The notes: generated by a model from the sequence alone, not told the origin. A stretch of DNA of 64,000 nt from Novosphingobium huizhouense (GCF_020179475.1 NZ_JAILXZ010000001.1:1054001-1118000), one strand, 5' to 3'; shown: positions 26,990-36,520, numbered from the stretch's first letter. Numbers and translations: made by a program.

Positions 26990-29145
26990 TGAAGCGCCCC
27001 ATGATGAAGCGATTGACCCTGCTTGCCGCCACCGCGCTCGTTCCCTGCGTCGCCGCCACCCCGGCGCTCGCGGCCGAGGATGCGCCCGACCAGATTGTGG
27101 TCACCGCGCAGGCGCTCAACGCGACGCGGGTGATGGGCGAGGGCGACCTCGGCGCGCTCGGCCGCAAGAAGGCCGAGGACGTGCCGTTCACCGTGCGCAG
27201 CTACAACGAGGCGCTGATCCTCAACCAGCAGCCGCAGACGCTCGGCCAGGTGCTCGAGAACGATCCCACGGTGCGCACCAGCTACGGCTTCGGCAATGCC
27301 GCCGAGCAGTTCGTCATCCGCGGCTTCGCGCTCTACGGCGACGACGTCGGCCTCAACGGGCTCTACGGCATCGCCCCGCGCCAGCTGGTCGCGCCCGAAC
27401 TGTTCCAGTCGGTTCAGGTGCTCAACGGCGCCTCGGCCTTCCTCAACGGCGCGGCGCCGGGGGGCTCGTCGCTCGGCGGCAGCGTCAACCTGCAATTGAA
27501 GCGCGCGGGCGCCGATCCGCTCAGCCGCGTGACGGTCGGCTATACCTCGGACGCCAACTTCGGCGGCAGCTTCGACGTGTCGCGCCGCTTCGGCGAGGAC
27601 GGTGCCTTCGGGGTGCGGGTCAATGCCGCGTTCCGCACCGGCGACGTCGCGATCGGCGGCGAGTTCCGGCGCACCACCGTGATCGGCGGCGCGTTCGACT
27701 GGCGCGACGACAACACCCGCCTGTTCCTCGATCTCGGCTACCAGAAGGTCGAGGTCGACGGGCTGCGGCCCAAGGTGACGATCGGGACCGCGACCATCCC
27801 GAAGGTGCCGCGCGCCGATGCCAACTACGCGCAGGACTGGACCTACACCGACCTGCGCGACGTGTTCGGGGTGCTGCGCTTCGAGCAGGACCTGGGCGAG
27901 CACGCGATGCTCTACGTGACCGGCGGCGCGCGCGACGGCAGCGAGCAGGGGATCTACGGCGGGGTGACCGTGCTCGACGCAGGCACGGGCGCGGCCAACG
28001 GCAACGGGCTCTACGTGCCGCGCACCGACAACAACGAGGCGCTCGAGGCGGGCCTCAGGGTGAAGCTCGGCAGCGCGGTGACGCAGGAGATCAGCATCGG
28101 CGGCAGCGCGGTGTGGCAGGTCAACCGCAATGCCTACGACTTCCGCTACGGTCCCGGCTTCGCAGGGTTCGCCACCAACATCTACGACACCCCGCAGGTC
28201 GCGCTGCCCGCCTCGGCGCTGGTCGGCGGCAATCTCGACGATCCGTTCCCGATCAGCCGCACGCGCCTGCTCTCGACCTTCGTCTCGGACACGGTGGGGC
28301 TGCTGGGCGACCGCGTGCTGCTGACCGGCGGGGTGCGGCTGCAGGACATCGAGGTCAAGAGCTACAGCTATGGCGACGGATCGCTTACCGGCACCTACCG
28401 CAAGGCGGCGATCACCCCGGTGGTCGGCCTGGTGGTCAAGCCGACCGAGGGCCTGTCGCTGTTCGCCAACCGCATCGAGGCGCTGCAGCAGGGGCCGACC
28501 GCGCCGATCGATCCGAGCGTGGTCAACGCCGGCGAAGTGCTCGAGCCGGTCAAGTCGACGCAGTACGAGGTTGGCGGCAAGCTGCGCGTCGGCGGGATCG
28601 AGGCCGGCCTGTCGCTGTTCCGCATCGACCTGCCGGTGGGCTACTCGGTAGACATCGGCGGCGGCCTCAAGCGCTTCGGGCTCAACGGCCTGCAGCGCAA
28701 CGAAGGGATCGAGTTCACCGTCAACGGCGAGGTTGCGAAGGGCCTGCGGCTGATCGGCGGCGCCTCGGTGGTCGACGCCAAGCTGCGGCGGACGAGCGGC
28801 GGGATCAACCAGGGCAACCGCGCGGTGGGCGTGCCCGACTGGACCGGCAACGCCGGGGTGGAATGGGACGTGCCGGCGACCGGCCTTACCCTCACCGGCC
28901 GCGTCGTCCACACCGGCAAGCAGGCGGTCAACGTCGCCAACACGCTCGAAATCCCGGCCTGGACGCGCTTCGACCTTGGCGCGCGCTACGTGCTGGTGGC
29001 CGCCGACAAGCCGGTCACGCTGCGCTTCGGCGTCGACAACGTCGCCAACAAGCGCTTCTGGGCCTCGGCCTTCGACGTGTTCTCGGCGGCGCTGCTGCAG
29101 GGCCAGCCGCGGACCTTCCGGGCGAGCGCCTCGATCGATTTCTGA
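26986..29145 (+). CDS. TonB-dependent siderophore receptor
   Basis: This 719-aa outer-membrane receptor has a signal peptide ending near PALAA, a TonB-box region DQIVVTAQ, and the siderophore-type plug: VPFTVRSYNEALILNQQPQT, FVIRGFALYGDDVGLNGLYG and LNGASAFLNGAAPGGSSLGG. It ends in a terminal aromatic (SASIDF). The short-plug TonB-siderophore pattern and the upstream Fur-like box point to ferric siderophore uptake; a xenosiderophore is likely because no synthesis genes are in view. Two tandem ATGs (26986, 26989) and another at 27001 could all start it. I chose the one coupled to the preceding stop. Confidence 0.9.
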   Translation: MMKRPMMKRLTLLAATALVPCVAATPALAAEDAPDQIVVTAQALNATRVMGEGDLGALGRKKAEDVPFTVRSYNEALILNQQPQTLGQVLENDPTVRTSYGFGNAAEQFVIRGFALYGDDVGLNGLYGIAPRQLVAPELFQSVQVLNGASAFLNGAAPGGSSLGGSVNLQLKRAGADPLSRVTVGYTSDANFGGSFDVSRRFGEDGAFGVRVNAAFRTGDVAIGGEFRRTTVIGGAFDWRDDNTRLFLDLGYQKVEVDGLRPKVTIGTATIPKVPRADANYAQDWTYTDLRDVFGVLRFEQDLGEHAMLYVTGGARDGSEQGIYGGVTVLDAGTGAANGNGLYVPRTDNNEALEAGLRVKLGSAVTQEISIGGSAVWQVNRNAYDFRYGPGFAGFATNIYDTPQVALPASALVGGNLDDPFPISRTRLLSTFVSDTVGLLGDRVLLTGGVRLQDIEVKSYSYGDGSLTGTYRKAAITPVVGLVVKPTEGLSLFANRIEALQQGPTAPIDPSVVNAGEVLEPVKSTQYEVGGKLRVGGIEAGLSLFRIDLPVGYSVDIGGGLKRFGLNGLQRNEGIEFTVNGEVAKGLRLIGGASVVDAKLRRTSGGINQGNRAVGVPDWTGNAGVEWDVPATGLTLTGRVVHTGKQAVNVANTLEIPAWTRFDLGARYVLVAADKPVTLRFGVDNVANKRFWASAFDVFSAALLQGQPRTFRASASIDF

Positions 29146-29312
29146 GCCGCGGGGTTGACGGGGTTGACACAGTCCAGGGAGTAAAATCGCAGTCCGCCGG
29201 GCGTCCGCCGAACGCCGCATGCCCGGCACATGCAACCCGTTGGAAAGAGACGATTCTGGTGGTCATCGCCGGCCGATTGTACAGCGCCCGCGCGATGTAG
29301 GACAGCTCTTGC

Positions 29313-29334
29313 CGTCCTTGCATATGCAAGGACG
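29313..29334. promoter_or_regulatory. Perfect 22-bp palindrome at the tetR 3' end
   Basis: CGTCCTTGCAT followed by its exact reverse complement ATGCAAGGACG gives uninterrupted two-fold symmetry. It lies 4 nt beyond the tetR stop and about 170 nt after the siderophore receptor. As RNA it would form a stem with a minimal loop but no clear T-run. It may serve as a weak terminator or as a binding site for a dimeric protein. Confidence 0.5.
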
Positions 29335-29337
29335 CCG

Positions 29338-29976
29338 TCAACCGGACGCGGCGGCGGTCTCGTAAGGCGCGCAGATCGCCGCGAGGTGGTGCTCGATCAG
29401 CCGTTCGCGATCGACCCAGGGGAACATCGGCCGCGCGATCAGCAGCGCGGTGAGGCCATGGACCGAGGCCCAGATCGACTGGGCCTGGAGTTCGACCTCC
29501 GCCTCGGTCCGGCCCAGCATCTGCGCCAGCGCCTGGCGGGCGAGGTCGAAGGCCCCCTGGCCCGCCGCCATCACCGGGTCCTTGCCCTGCTGCACCAGCT
29601 GCGAGACGGTTTCGTCGGGCTCCTGCATGAAGGCGAGGCGGTACATGTCGGGGTGGGCGAGCCCGAAGTCGATATAGGCGCGCCCCAGCCGGTAGAAGCG
29701 GTCGCGCGCCGTGCCCGGCGCCTCGAGCACCTTGCGCGAGGCCGCCGACAGCCCGGCGAAGGCGCGCAGGCACAGTTCCGCCGAGATTTCGTGCGCGCTG
29801 GCGAAGTGCGCATAGAGCGAGGGCTGCGAAATGCCCACCGCCCGCGCGATCTGCCGGGTCGAGACCTGGGCCATGCCGTGCTGGGCGAAAAGTTGCAGCG
29901 CCACCTGCAGGATCTGCTCGCGCCGGTCGATCCCGCGACCGCGTTTCTCCGCGCCATGGGCGCCCGCCGTGTTCAT
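29338..29976 (-). CDS. TetR/AcrR-family regulator of the RND efflux operon
   Basis: This repressor-type protein of 212 aa starts at ATG 29976 (AAGCAAGGC upstream); an upstream ATG at 30024 would add 16 hydrophilic residues. The N-terminal helix-turn-helix is typical: REQILQVALQLFAQHGMAQV, then STRQIARAVGISQPSLYAHF. The C-terminal part is a ligand-binding helical domain with WASVHGLTALLIA as in TetR_C-like members. It is divergent from the efflux genes, with a tandem palindrome in between. Autoregulation and repression of the pump, relieved by a toxic ligand, is the expected arrangement. Confidence 0.88.
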   Translation of the reverse strand: MNTAGAHGAEKRGRGIDRREQILQVALQLFAQHGMAQVSTRQIARAVGISQPSLYAHFASAHEISAELCLRAFAGLSAASRKVLEAPGTARDRFYRLGRAYIDFGLAHPDMYRLAFMQEPDETVSQLVQQGKDPVMAAGQGAFDLARQALAQMLGRTEAEVELQAQSIWASVHGLTALLIARPMFPWVDRERLIEHHLAAICAPYETAAASG

Positions 29977-30036
29977 GCCTTGCTTTCTGCTTTCTTCGTG
30001 ATCGCGATCGAACCCGATTGACATTGCATTTTGCAA

Positions 30037-30065
30037 CCTATCATAGATAGCCTATCAGGGATAGG
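30037..30065. promoter_or_regulatory. Tandem palindromic operator between tetR and the RND genes
   Basis: Two 14-nt units, CCTATCATAGATAG and CCTATCAGGGATAG, stand head to tail with two differences. Each is itself an inverted repeat (CTATC-ATA-GATAG; CCTATC-AGG-GATAGG). Position in the divergent intergenic gap, 11 nt before the adaptor's ATG, is exactly where a TetR operator is expected. Confidence 0.65.
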
Positions 30066-30075
30066 GGATTCGCCG

Positions 30076-31194
30076 ATGCGCAGGGGTCAGGTCATTGCCA
30101 TAGTCGCAGGGGTCGCGACAGTTGGCCTGGTGGCCATCGGCGCAAGCCGGGGGCAGGCCGACGCGCCGGCCGCGGCGGCGGGCAAGGGCCCGACGCCGGT
30201 GCGTGCGGTGACCATCGGCGGCGTGGACGGCGGGGACGGCGCGGGCGCAGCGGGCGCCGCCGGCGCGACGCCATGGGGCGAAAGCTTCGCCGCCACGATC
30301 CACCGCGAGCGCGAGGCCACCTTGTCGTTCCGGCTGCCCGGCCGGCTGGGCTCCAGCCCCCCGCGCGAAGGCGCGAGGCTCGGCGCGGGCGCGGTCGTCG
30401 CCAGCATCGATGCGACGCCCTGGCGCGCGGCGCTGGTGCGCGCGCAGGCCGAGGAAGACCGCCTGTCGCGCGCGGCGGCGCGCTATGCGACGCTGGCGCC
30501 CGACGGCGCGGTGTCCGACGCGCAGGCGAAGGACGCGCGCGATGCGCTGGCGGCGGCGCGCGCCGCGGTCGCCGCCGCGCGCTACGACCTTTCGAGCGCG
30601 ACCCTGACAATGCCTTTTGCCGGGGTCGTGCTGTCCCGCCGCGCCGAGATCGGCGAGACGGTGGCGGGAGGCCAGGCGGTGGCGATGGTGGCGGACCTCT
30701 CCTCGCCGCTGATCGCCACCGCCCAGCTGCCCGCGGGCCGCGCGGCGGGCCTGCGCCCGGGCGCTGCCGCGCAGGTCCTGGTCCCGGCCATGGCGCAGCC
30801 GCTGGCGGCGCGGGTGATCCGGATCGGGGCGGCGAGCGATCCGCGCGCCGGGACCGTGGCGGTCGACCTTGCGCTGGTGCAGCCGCCGGCGCTGCCGAGC
30901 GGCCTTTCGGCCTCGGTGCGGTTCGCGCGCGAAGCGGCCGCCGGTCCTGCCGCCGGGGCCGCGAGCGCTACGCTTGCCGACATTCCGGCCGAGGCGATCC
31001 TCGATGCCGAAGGCGCGCGCGCCTTCGTCTACGTCATCGACCGGCAGAGCCGCGCGCGGCGCGTCGAAGTGCGCTTTGCCGGCTTCGACGATCGCACCGC
31101 GCGCGTCGCCGGCCTGCCGCGCGGCGCACGCGTGATCACCGCCGGCGCGGGCTTCGTCGCCGAAGGCGAAGCCGTGCGGGTGACCGGCGAATGA
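30076..31194 (+). CDS. RND efflux periplasmic adaptor subunit (membrane fusion protein)
   Basis: This 372-aa adaptor of the HlyD/AcrA type has an N-terminal anchor (QVIAIVAGVATVGLVAIGAS), a lipoyl-like half (ATLSFRLPGRLGSSPPREGA; RAEIGETVAGGQAVAMVADL), a helical hairpin rich in Ala/Arg and beta-barrel strands. It bridges the inner-membrane pump and the outer-membrane channel. The start at 30076 lies behind ATAGGGGA, and its stop overlaps the pump gene (ATGA). There is no cysteine lipobox, so it is anchored by the helix. Confidence 0.9.
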   Translation: MRRGQVIAIVAGVATVGLVAIGASRGQADAPAAAAGKGPTPVRAVTIGGVDGGDGAGAAGAAGATPWGESFAATIHREREATLSFRLPGRLGSSPPREGARLGAGAVVASIDATPWRAALVRAQAEEDRLSRAAARYATLAPDGAVSDAQAKDARDALAAARAAVAAARYDLSSATLTMPFAGVVLSRRAEIGETVAGGQAVAMVADLSSPLIATAQLPAGRAAGLRPGAAAQVLVPAMAQPLAARVIRIGAASDPRAGTVAVDLALVQPPALPSGLSASVRFAREAAAGPAAGAASATLADIPAEAILDAEGARAFVYVIDRQSRARRVEVRFAGFDDRTARVAGLPRGARVITAGAGFVAEGEAVRVTGE

Positions 31195-34100
31195 ACGCGA
31201 TCATCGAATTCGCGGTCAAGCGCTGGCAGTTCTCGCTGCTCGCCTTCGCGATGGTCATCGCGCTCGGCATCAACGCCTTCCTGTCGATCCCGCGCACCGA
31301 GGACCCGCAGCTCAACTTCCCGAACTATTCGGTGATCGCAGTGCTGCCCGGGGCCACCCCGGCGGATATGGAGCAGCAGGTCACCAAGCCGATCGAGGAC
31401 GCGCTCGCCGGGCTTGACGGCCTGCGCGAGGTGCGCTCGACCACCGGCGACGGGGTCGTCCAGGTCCACGCCGAATATGTCTGGGGCACCGATCCCGAGC
31501 GCAAGTACGACGAAGTGGTGCGCGAGGCGAACGCGCTGCGTGCCACGCTGCCGGCGGGGATCGTGCGGTTCGAGGTGCAGCGCGCGCGTCCGACCGGGGT
31601 GCCGATCGTGCAGGTCGCGCTGGAGAGCCCGATCCTGCCGATGCGCGCGCTCGACAAGCAGGCGCAGGACTTGCGCGATGCGCTGGCCCGCGTGCCCGGC
31701 ATCCGCAAGGCCGAAGTGCTGGGCTCGCCGGTCAGCGAGCTGCGCGTCGCGCTCGACACCGCGCGCATGGCGGCGCTCGGAATCGGCCCGGGGCAGGTGA
31801 TCGACGCGCTGCGCGCGGGCGGCGCCGACACCCCGATCGGCACGGTCAACGCCGGCAACCGCCGCTTCAACGTGCGCTATGCCGGGACCTATCCCGATCT
31901 CGCCACGGTGCGGAGCCAGCCGGTCAAGGTCGACGGCGGGCGCCCGGTGCTGGTGGGCGACGTGGCGCAGGTCGAATGGGCGCAGCGCGAGCCGACCCAG
32001 ATCGTGCGCTTCGACGGGAAGCGCGCGCTGCTCGTCACCGCCGAGCAGGCCGACGGGCAGGACGTGCGGCGGCTGACCGACCTCGTGCGCGGGGAAGTCG
32101 ACCGCTTCCGCCTGAGCCTGCCGGGCAGCGTCAAGCTGCAGATCGGCTTCGTCCAGGCCGACAACGTGCGCCACCGGCTGGGCGCGCTGACCCGCGATTT
32201 CCTGCTCGCCTTCGTCATCGTCGCCTTCACGCTGCTGCCCCTGGGCTGGCGCGCGGCGGGCGTGGTGATGATCTCGATTCCGGTGTCGCTGCTGATCGGC
32301 ATGGGCATCCTCGCGACGACCGGGGTGGGGCTCAACCAGATGGCGATCTCGGGCTTCGTCATCTCGCTCGGCCTGCTCGTCGACGACGCCATCGTGGTGA
32401 TCGAGAACGTGGCGCGCTGGCTGCGCGAGGGCGCCGACCGGATGACCGCGGCGATCGCGGCAACGCAGCAGATCGCGCTGGCGGTGCTGGGCTGCACCGC
32501 CTGCCTGATGTTCGCGTTCCTGCCGCTGGTGGCGCTGCCCGAAGCGGCGGGCGCGTTCATCCGCTCGCTGCCGGTGGCGGTGCTGGGCACGGTGCTCGGC
32601 TCGCTGATCGTGGCGATGACGCTGATGCCGTTCGCGGCGAGCCGCCTGCTGCCGCGCCATGGCGATGGCCACGGCAACCCGTTGCTGCAGGTGATGACCA
32701 CCGGCATCGAGCGGGTCTATGCGCCGGTGCTGCACCGCGCGCTCGAGGCGCCGAAGCTGGCGCTCGCGATCGTGCTGGGCATCTCGCTGCTGTCGGTGCC
32801 GCTGGTGGCGGCGATCGGCACCAGCCTGTTCCCACCCGCCGAGCTGCCGCAGTTCAGCATCAAGATCGAGATGCCGCGCGGCACCGCGCTCGCCACCACC
32901 GACGCCATGGTGCGCAAGGTCGAGCAGGTGGTGCGCGCCGAGAAGGACGTGGTCTGGACCGTCGCCAGCGTCGGGCGCGGGGGGCCGCGGCTCTACTACA
33001 ACGCGCTGCCCAATCCGGAAGACCCGGCGACCGCCGAAGTGCAGGTCTCGCTCAAGGAATGGAAGCCGCGCGAGACGCCGCAGATGCAGGAGCGCCTGCG
33101 CGCCAGGTTCGCGCAGATGGCCGGCGCGCGGATCAAGCTGGTCAACTTCCAGCAGGGGCCACCGATCGAGGCGCCGATCGCGGTGCGCATCGTCGGCCCC
33201 GACCTCGACACGCTGCGCACGCTTGCCGACAAGGGCGAGGACCTGATGCGCGCGATGCCCGAATTGCGCGACGTCGCCAATCCGGTGCGCGCGGCGCGGA
33301 CCGACGTGGTGCTCGATGTCGACGAGGCGCGGGCGCGGGCGCTGGGCGTGCCGGCGGGCGCGCTGCGCCAGGCGGTGCAGGTGGCGCTGGGCGGCGCGAG
33401 CCCGGCGATCGTGCGCGACCGCGACGGCGACGACTACCCGGTGACGGTGCGCCTGCCGATGCAGGGGCGCAACGAGATCGGCGCGCTCGACCGGGTGTTC
33501 GTTTCGAGCGCCGGGGGCGGCAGCATCCCGCTGTCGGCGCTCGCCAGCGTGCGGCTGCAATCGGGCGTGCCGCAGATCGAGCGGGTGCAGCGCGAGCGCG
33601 CAGTGACGCTGACCGCCTATGTCAACGACGGCGTGCTCTCGAGCCGGGCTTCGACCGCAACGATCGCGACGCTCAAGCGCGAGCTGGTGCTGCCGCCGGG
33701 CTATGGCTTCAAGGTGGCGGGCGAGGCCGAGGCGCAGGCGCGCAGCTTCGGCGGGCTGCTGCCGGCGGTGGTGGTGGCGACGGTCGGCATCCTCGCCGTG
33801 CTGGTGCTGGAGTTCGGCACCTTCCGCAACGTGGTGGTGATCGCGGGCGTGGTGCCGCTGGGCTTCTTCGGCGCGGTCGCGGCGCTGTGGCTGACCGGCT
33901 ACAGCCTCTCGTTCACCGCCTCGATCGGGCTGATCGCGCTGGTCGGCATCGAGATCAAGAACTCGATCCTGCTGGTCGACTTCACCGAGCAGCTGCGGCG
34001 CGACGGGATGGCGATCCGCCCGGCGGTGGAGCGGGCGGGCGAACTGCGCTTCCTGCCGGTGCTGCTGACCTCGATCACCGCGATCGGCGGGCTGCTGCCG

Positions 34101-34274
34101 CTGGCGGTCGAAGGCAACGGGCTCAACGCGCCGATGGCGATTGCGATGATCGGCGGCCTCGTCACCTCGACCGTGCTGGCGCGGATCGCGACGCCGGTGA
34201 TGTACCTGCTGCTGGCCGAACGCGCGGAGCGCAAGCGCAAGCCGGTGATCAGCGTGAAGGAGGCGACGGCATGA
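31191..34274 (+). CDS. RND-family efflux permease
   Basis: This 1027-aa inner-membrane proton/drug antiporter of the AcrB/MdtB superfamily has the expected internal duplication: two sets of helices with two large periplasmic loops. The proton-relay acidic pair is in GLLVDDAIVVIENVARWL, and the matching lysine region is GIEIKNSILLVDFTEQLRR. Other motifs are PRTEDPQLNFP near the N-terminus and VLGTVLGSLIVAMTLMPF. It lacks features of heavy-metal CusA-type pumps, so a hydrophobic organic substrate is likely. It works with the adaptor before it and the channel after it; all three genes overlap by ATGA. Confidence 0.94.
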   Translation: MNAIIEFAVKRWQFSLLAFAMVIALGINAFLSIPRTEDPQLNFPNYSVIAVLPGATPADMEQQVTKPIEDALAGLDGLREVRSTTGDGVVQVHAEYVWGTDPERKYDEVVREANALRATLPAGIVRFEVQRARPTGVPIVQVALESPILPMRALDKQAQDLRDALARVPGIRKAEVLGSPVSELRVALDTARMAALGIGPGQVIDALRAGGADTPIGTVNAGNRRFNVRYAGTYPDLATVRSQPVKVDGGRPVLVGDVAQVEWAQREPTQIVRFDGKRALLVTAEQADGQDVRRLTDLVRGEVDRFRLSLPGSVKLQIGFVQADNVRHRLGALTRDFLLAFVIVAFTLLPLGWRAAGVVMISIPVSLLIGMGILATTGVGLNQMAISGFVISLGLLVDDAIVVIENVARWLREGADRMTAAIAATQQIALAVLGCTACLMFAFLPLVALPEAAGAFIRSLPVAVLGTVLGSLIVAMTLMPFAASRLLPRHGDGHGNPLLQVMTTGIERVYAPVLHRALEAPKLALAIVLGISLLSVPLVAAIGTSLFPPAELPQFSIKIEMPRGTALATTDAMVRKVEQVVRAEKDVVWTVASVGRGGPRLYYNALPNPEDPATAEVQVSLKEWKPRETPQMQERLRARFAQMAGARIKLVNFQQGPPIEAPIAVRIVGPDLDTLRTLADKGEDLMRAMPELRDVANPVRAARTDVVLDVDEARARALGVPAGALRQAVQVALGGASPAIVRDRDGDDYPVTVRLPMQGRNEIGALDRVFVSSAGGGSIPLSALASVRLQSGVPQIERVQRERAVTLTAYVNDGVLSSRASTATIATLKRELVLPPGYGFKVAGEAEAQARSFGGLLPAVVVATVGILAVLVLEFGTFRNVVVIAGVVPLGFFGAVAALWLTGYSLSFTASIGLIALVGIEIKNSILLVDFTEQLRRDGMAIRPAVERAGELRFLPVLLTSITAIGGLLPLAVEGNGLNAPMAIAMIGGLVTSTVLARIATPVMYLLLAERAERKRKPVISVKEATA

Positions 34275-35656
34275 AGCGGCTGGTGATCGCGGCGCCGCTG
34301 CTGCTGGCGGGCTGCGCGGCGGGCAGCGCCTATCGCGCGCCGGCGCTGCCGGTGGCCGATGCGTGGAAGGCGGCGGCGGCGACGCCGCGCCCGGCGCCGG
34401 GGGCGTGGTGGAAGGACTTCGGCGATCCGGCGCTCGATGCGCTGGTCGAGCAGGCGCTCGTCGCCAACCCGGACATCGACGTGGCGCTGGCGCGGGTCGA
34501 GCAGGCGCGCGCCGCGGCGGGGATGGCGAAGGCCAGCCAGCTGCCCTCGGCCAACGTGACCGGATCGCTCGCGCGCTCGCAGCAGTCGCTCGACGACGGG
34601 ATCGGGCGGCTGGCGCGCTACGTGCCGGGCTTCGGGCGCACGCAGAACCGCGCGGCGGCGGCGATCGAGGCGGGCTGGGACATCGACTTCGCCGGCGAGC
34701 TGCGGCGCGGGCGCGAGGCGGCGCTGGCCGATCTCGTCGGGGCGCAGGCGGGGACCGACGCGGCGCGGCTGGCGGTGGTGGGCGACCTGGTCGACACCTA
34801 CCTCGGCCTGCGCGGCAGCGAGGCGCAGCTCTCCGCGCTCGCGACGCGGCGCACGATCGCGGCCGAGCGGCTCGAAATCATGCGCAGGCGCGTGGCGACC
34901 GGCGAGGCGGCGGCGAACGCGCTGGAGGAGCCGACCGCGACCCTAGCGGTAATCGACGCGCTGTTGCCGCAGGTGCGCGGCGGGGTGGCGGTGGCCAAGG
35001 GGCGGCTCGCGATCCTCGTCGGCAAGCCCGCCTCGGCGGACCTGCCCGAGCTGGCGCAGGCGCAGGGCATCCCGGTCGCGGGCGATCCGGCGGCGGGGGT
35101 TCCCTCGGACCTGCTGCGGCGGCGGCCGGATCTGGTGGTAGCCGAAGCAAAGCTGCGCGCCGCCCATGCGCGGGTGGGCCAGGCGCTGGGAGAATACTGG
35201 CCCAAGCTCAGCCTGTCGGGGCTGTTCGGCTTTGCCACCAATACGCTCGGCACGTTCGGCAGCGGCGATTCGGCGACGGTGCAGGGCGCGGTCGGCTTGC
35301 GCTGGCGACTGTTCGACTTCGGCCGTGTCGATGCCGAGATCAAGCGGGCGAAGGGCGCGGAGAAGGAAGCGCTGGCGAGCTACCGCGGATCGGTGCTGCG
35401 CGCGGGCGAGCAGGTCGAAAGCGCGTTCGCGCGGCTCGCCACGGCGCGCGCGGCGCTGGACGCGCGGCAGGAGCAGGCCGCAGCGCTGGCGCGCGCGGCC
35501 GACCGCGCGGGCAAGGCCTACAAGGTCGGCGAGATCAGCCGCGACCAGCTGCGCAGCGCCGAGGCGGTGCAGATCGACGGAATCGACGCGGTGCGCGACG
35601 CGCAGGTCGAAGTGGCGCGCGCGGTGCTGGCCTGCCACCGCGCGCTGGGGGGCTGA
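34271..35656 (+). CDS. RND efflux outer-membrane channel lipoprotein (NodT/OprM type)
   Basis: This 461-aa TolC-like channel has a lipobox LLLAGCAAGSAY giving an N-terminal lipid anchor. Typical motifs are WWKDFGDPALDALVEQALVA, then NPDIDVALARVEQARA, and in the second half SDLLRRRPDLVVAEAKLRAA and YWPKLSLSGLFG. The two outer-membrane-factor repeats are visible. It ends 3 nt before the convergent GST gene's stop. Together with the two preceding genes it makes a complete tripartite efflux system. Confidence 0.92.
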   Translation: MKRLVIAAPLLLAGCAAGSAYRAPALPVADAWKAAAATPRPAPGAWWKDFGDPALDALVEQALVANPDIDVALARVEQARAAAGMAKASQLPSANVTGSLARSQQSLDDGIGRLARYVPGFGRTQNRAAAAIEAGWDIDFAGELRRGREAALADLVGAQAGTDAARLAVVGDLVDTYLGLRGSEAQLSALATRRTIAAERLEIMRRRVATGEAAANALEEPTATLAVIDALLPQVRGGVAVAKGRLAILVGKPASADLPELAQAQGIPVAGDPAAGVPSDLLRRRPDLVVAEAKLRAAHARVGQALGEYWPKLSLSGLFGFATNTLGTFGSGDSATVQGAVGLRWRLFDFGRVDAEIKRAKGAEKEALASYRGSVLRAGEQVESAFARLATARAALDARQEQAAALARAADRAGKAYKVGEISRDQLRSAEAVQIDGIDAVRDAQVEVARAVLACHRALGG

Positions 35657-35659
35657 ACT

Positions 35660-36448
35660 TTAGGCGTTGAACCGCGCGAGGTCGGTGAAGCGGATGTTGT
35701 CCTTGGCAAGGCCCTGCGTCACGACGTCGATGCCGCCGGCGCGGATCATCCATTCGAGCCGGTGGTCGCGGTACTGGCGCTTGAACAGGCCGGCGTCGAG
35801 CAGCGCGGCGACCTGGCCCATCGGCTCGACCTGGGTCCTGGCTTCGTCGAACGTCGCCTGGACCGAAGGCCGCGCGCGGACGCGCTCGAGCCAGTCGGAC
35901 AGCGGCGTGCCTCGCTCGGGCGCGAAGCCGAAGATGCCCGACATCATCACGTAGGGCGCGGCGCAGATATCGGCCCAGCCGAAGTCGGCACCCGACAGCC
36001 AGCCGCTCGGCTGGAGGTGGCCGGCGAGCCAGCCTTGCAACTGCGCGGTGTCCTTCTGCGCGACGGCGCGGAAATCGTCGGGCCGGTCGGCGCCGCGGCC
36101 GAAGAAGCGCACTTCGCCCAGGCCCCAGTTGATCGCTTCGTAATGGGTGTCGCAGACTTCCTCGATCATCCGGCAGCGCGCGCGCTCGAGCGGGTCGCCG
36201 GGACGCATCGCGGGCTCGGGATGGGCATCCTCGATATATTCGAGGATCACGCTCGAATCGTAGAGCGTGTGCGCCTCGTCGACGACCAGCGCCGGAACCT
36301 CCATGCGCGGGTTGTGCCGGGCATAGTCTTCATTGTTGCCCGCGCCGATGCCGGTCGGCAGGCTCTGGGTGAACGCCAGCCCCTTTTCGCGCAGCATGAT
36401 GCGCACCTTCTGGCCATAAGGGGAAAAGGGGTGGTCATAGAGCAGCAT
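35660..36448 (-). CDS. Glutathione S-transferase family protein
   Basis: This 262-aa protein has an N-terminal thioredoxin-like domain (MLLYDHPFSPYGQKVRIMLR; MEVPALVVDEAHTLYDSSVI) and a C-terminal helical domain (WLSGADFGWADICAAPYVMM). The serine/tyrosine near SPYGQKVR is where glutathione would be activated. The ATG at 36448 is preferred over a TTG further up, because the conserved fold begins with LLYDHPF. GSTs in sphingomonads often act in detoxification or in cleaving aromatic substrates; no specific role can be assigned. It lies downstream of the membrane protein at 36521 on the same strand. Confidence 0.87.
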   Translation of the reverse strand: MLLYDHPFSPYGQKVRIMLREKGLAFTQSLPTGIGAGNNEDYARHNPRMEVPALVVDEAHTLYDSSVILEYIEDAHPEPAMRPGDPLERARCRMIEEVCDTHYEAINWGLGEVRFFGRGADRPDDFRAVAQKDTAQLQGWLAGHLQPSGWLSGADFGWADICAAPYVMMSGIFGFAPERGTPLSDWLERVRARPSVQATFDEARTQVEPMGQVAALLDAGLFKRQYRDHRLEWMIRAGGIDVVTQGLAKDNIRFTDLARFNA

Positions 36449-36520
36449 GGGATCAGGGGTCTCTCGCAAAAGGACCGGGCGGGAGCAGGCCCCGCCCGGC
36501 AGGGTGGTAGCTGGTGGATG

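Noticed and set aside
29151..29168. Tandem 9-mer GGGGTTGAC x2 read as a -35 promoter element
   Set aside because: No properly spaced -10 follows and there is no plus-strand gene nearby to drive.
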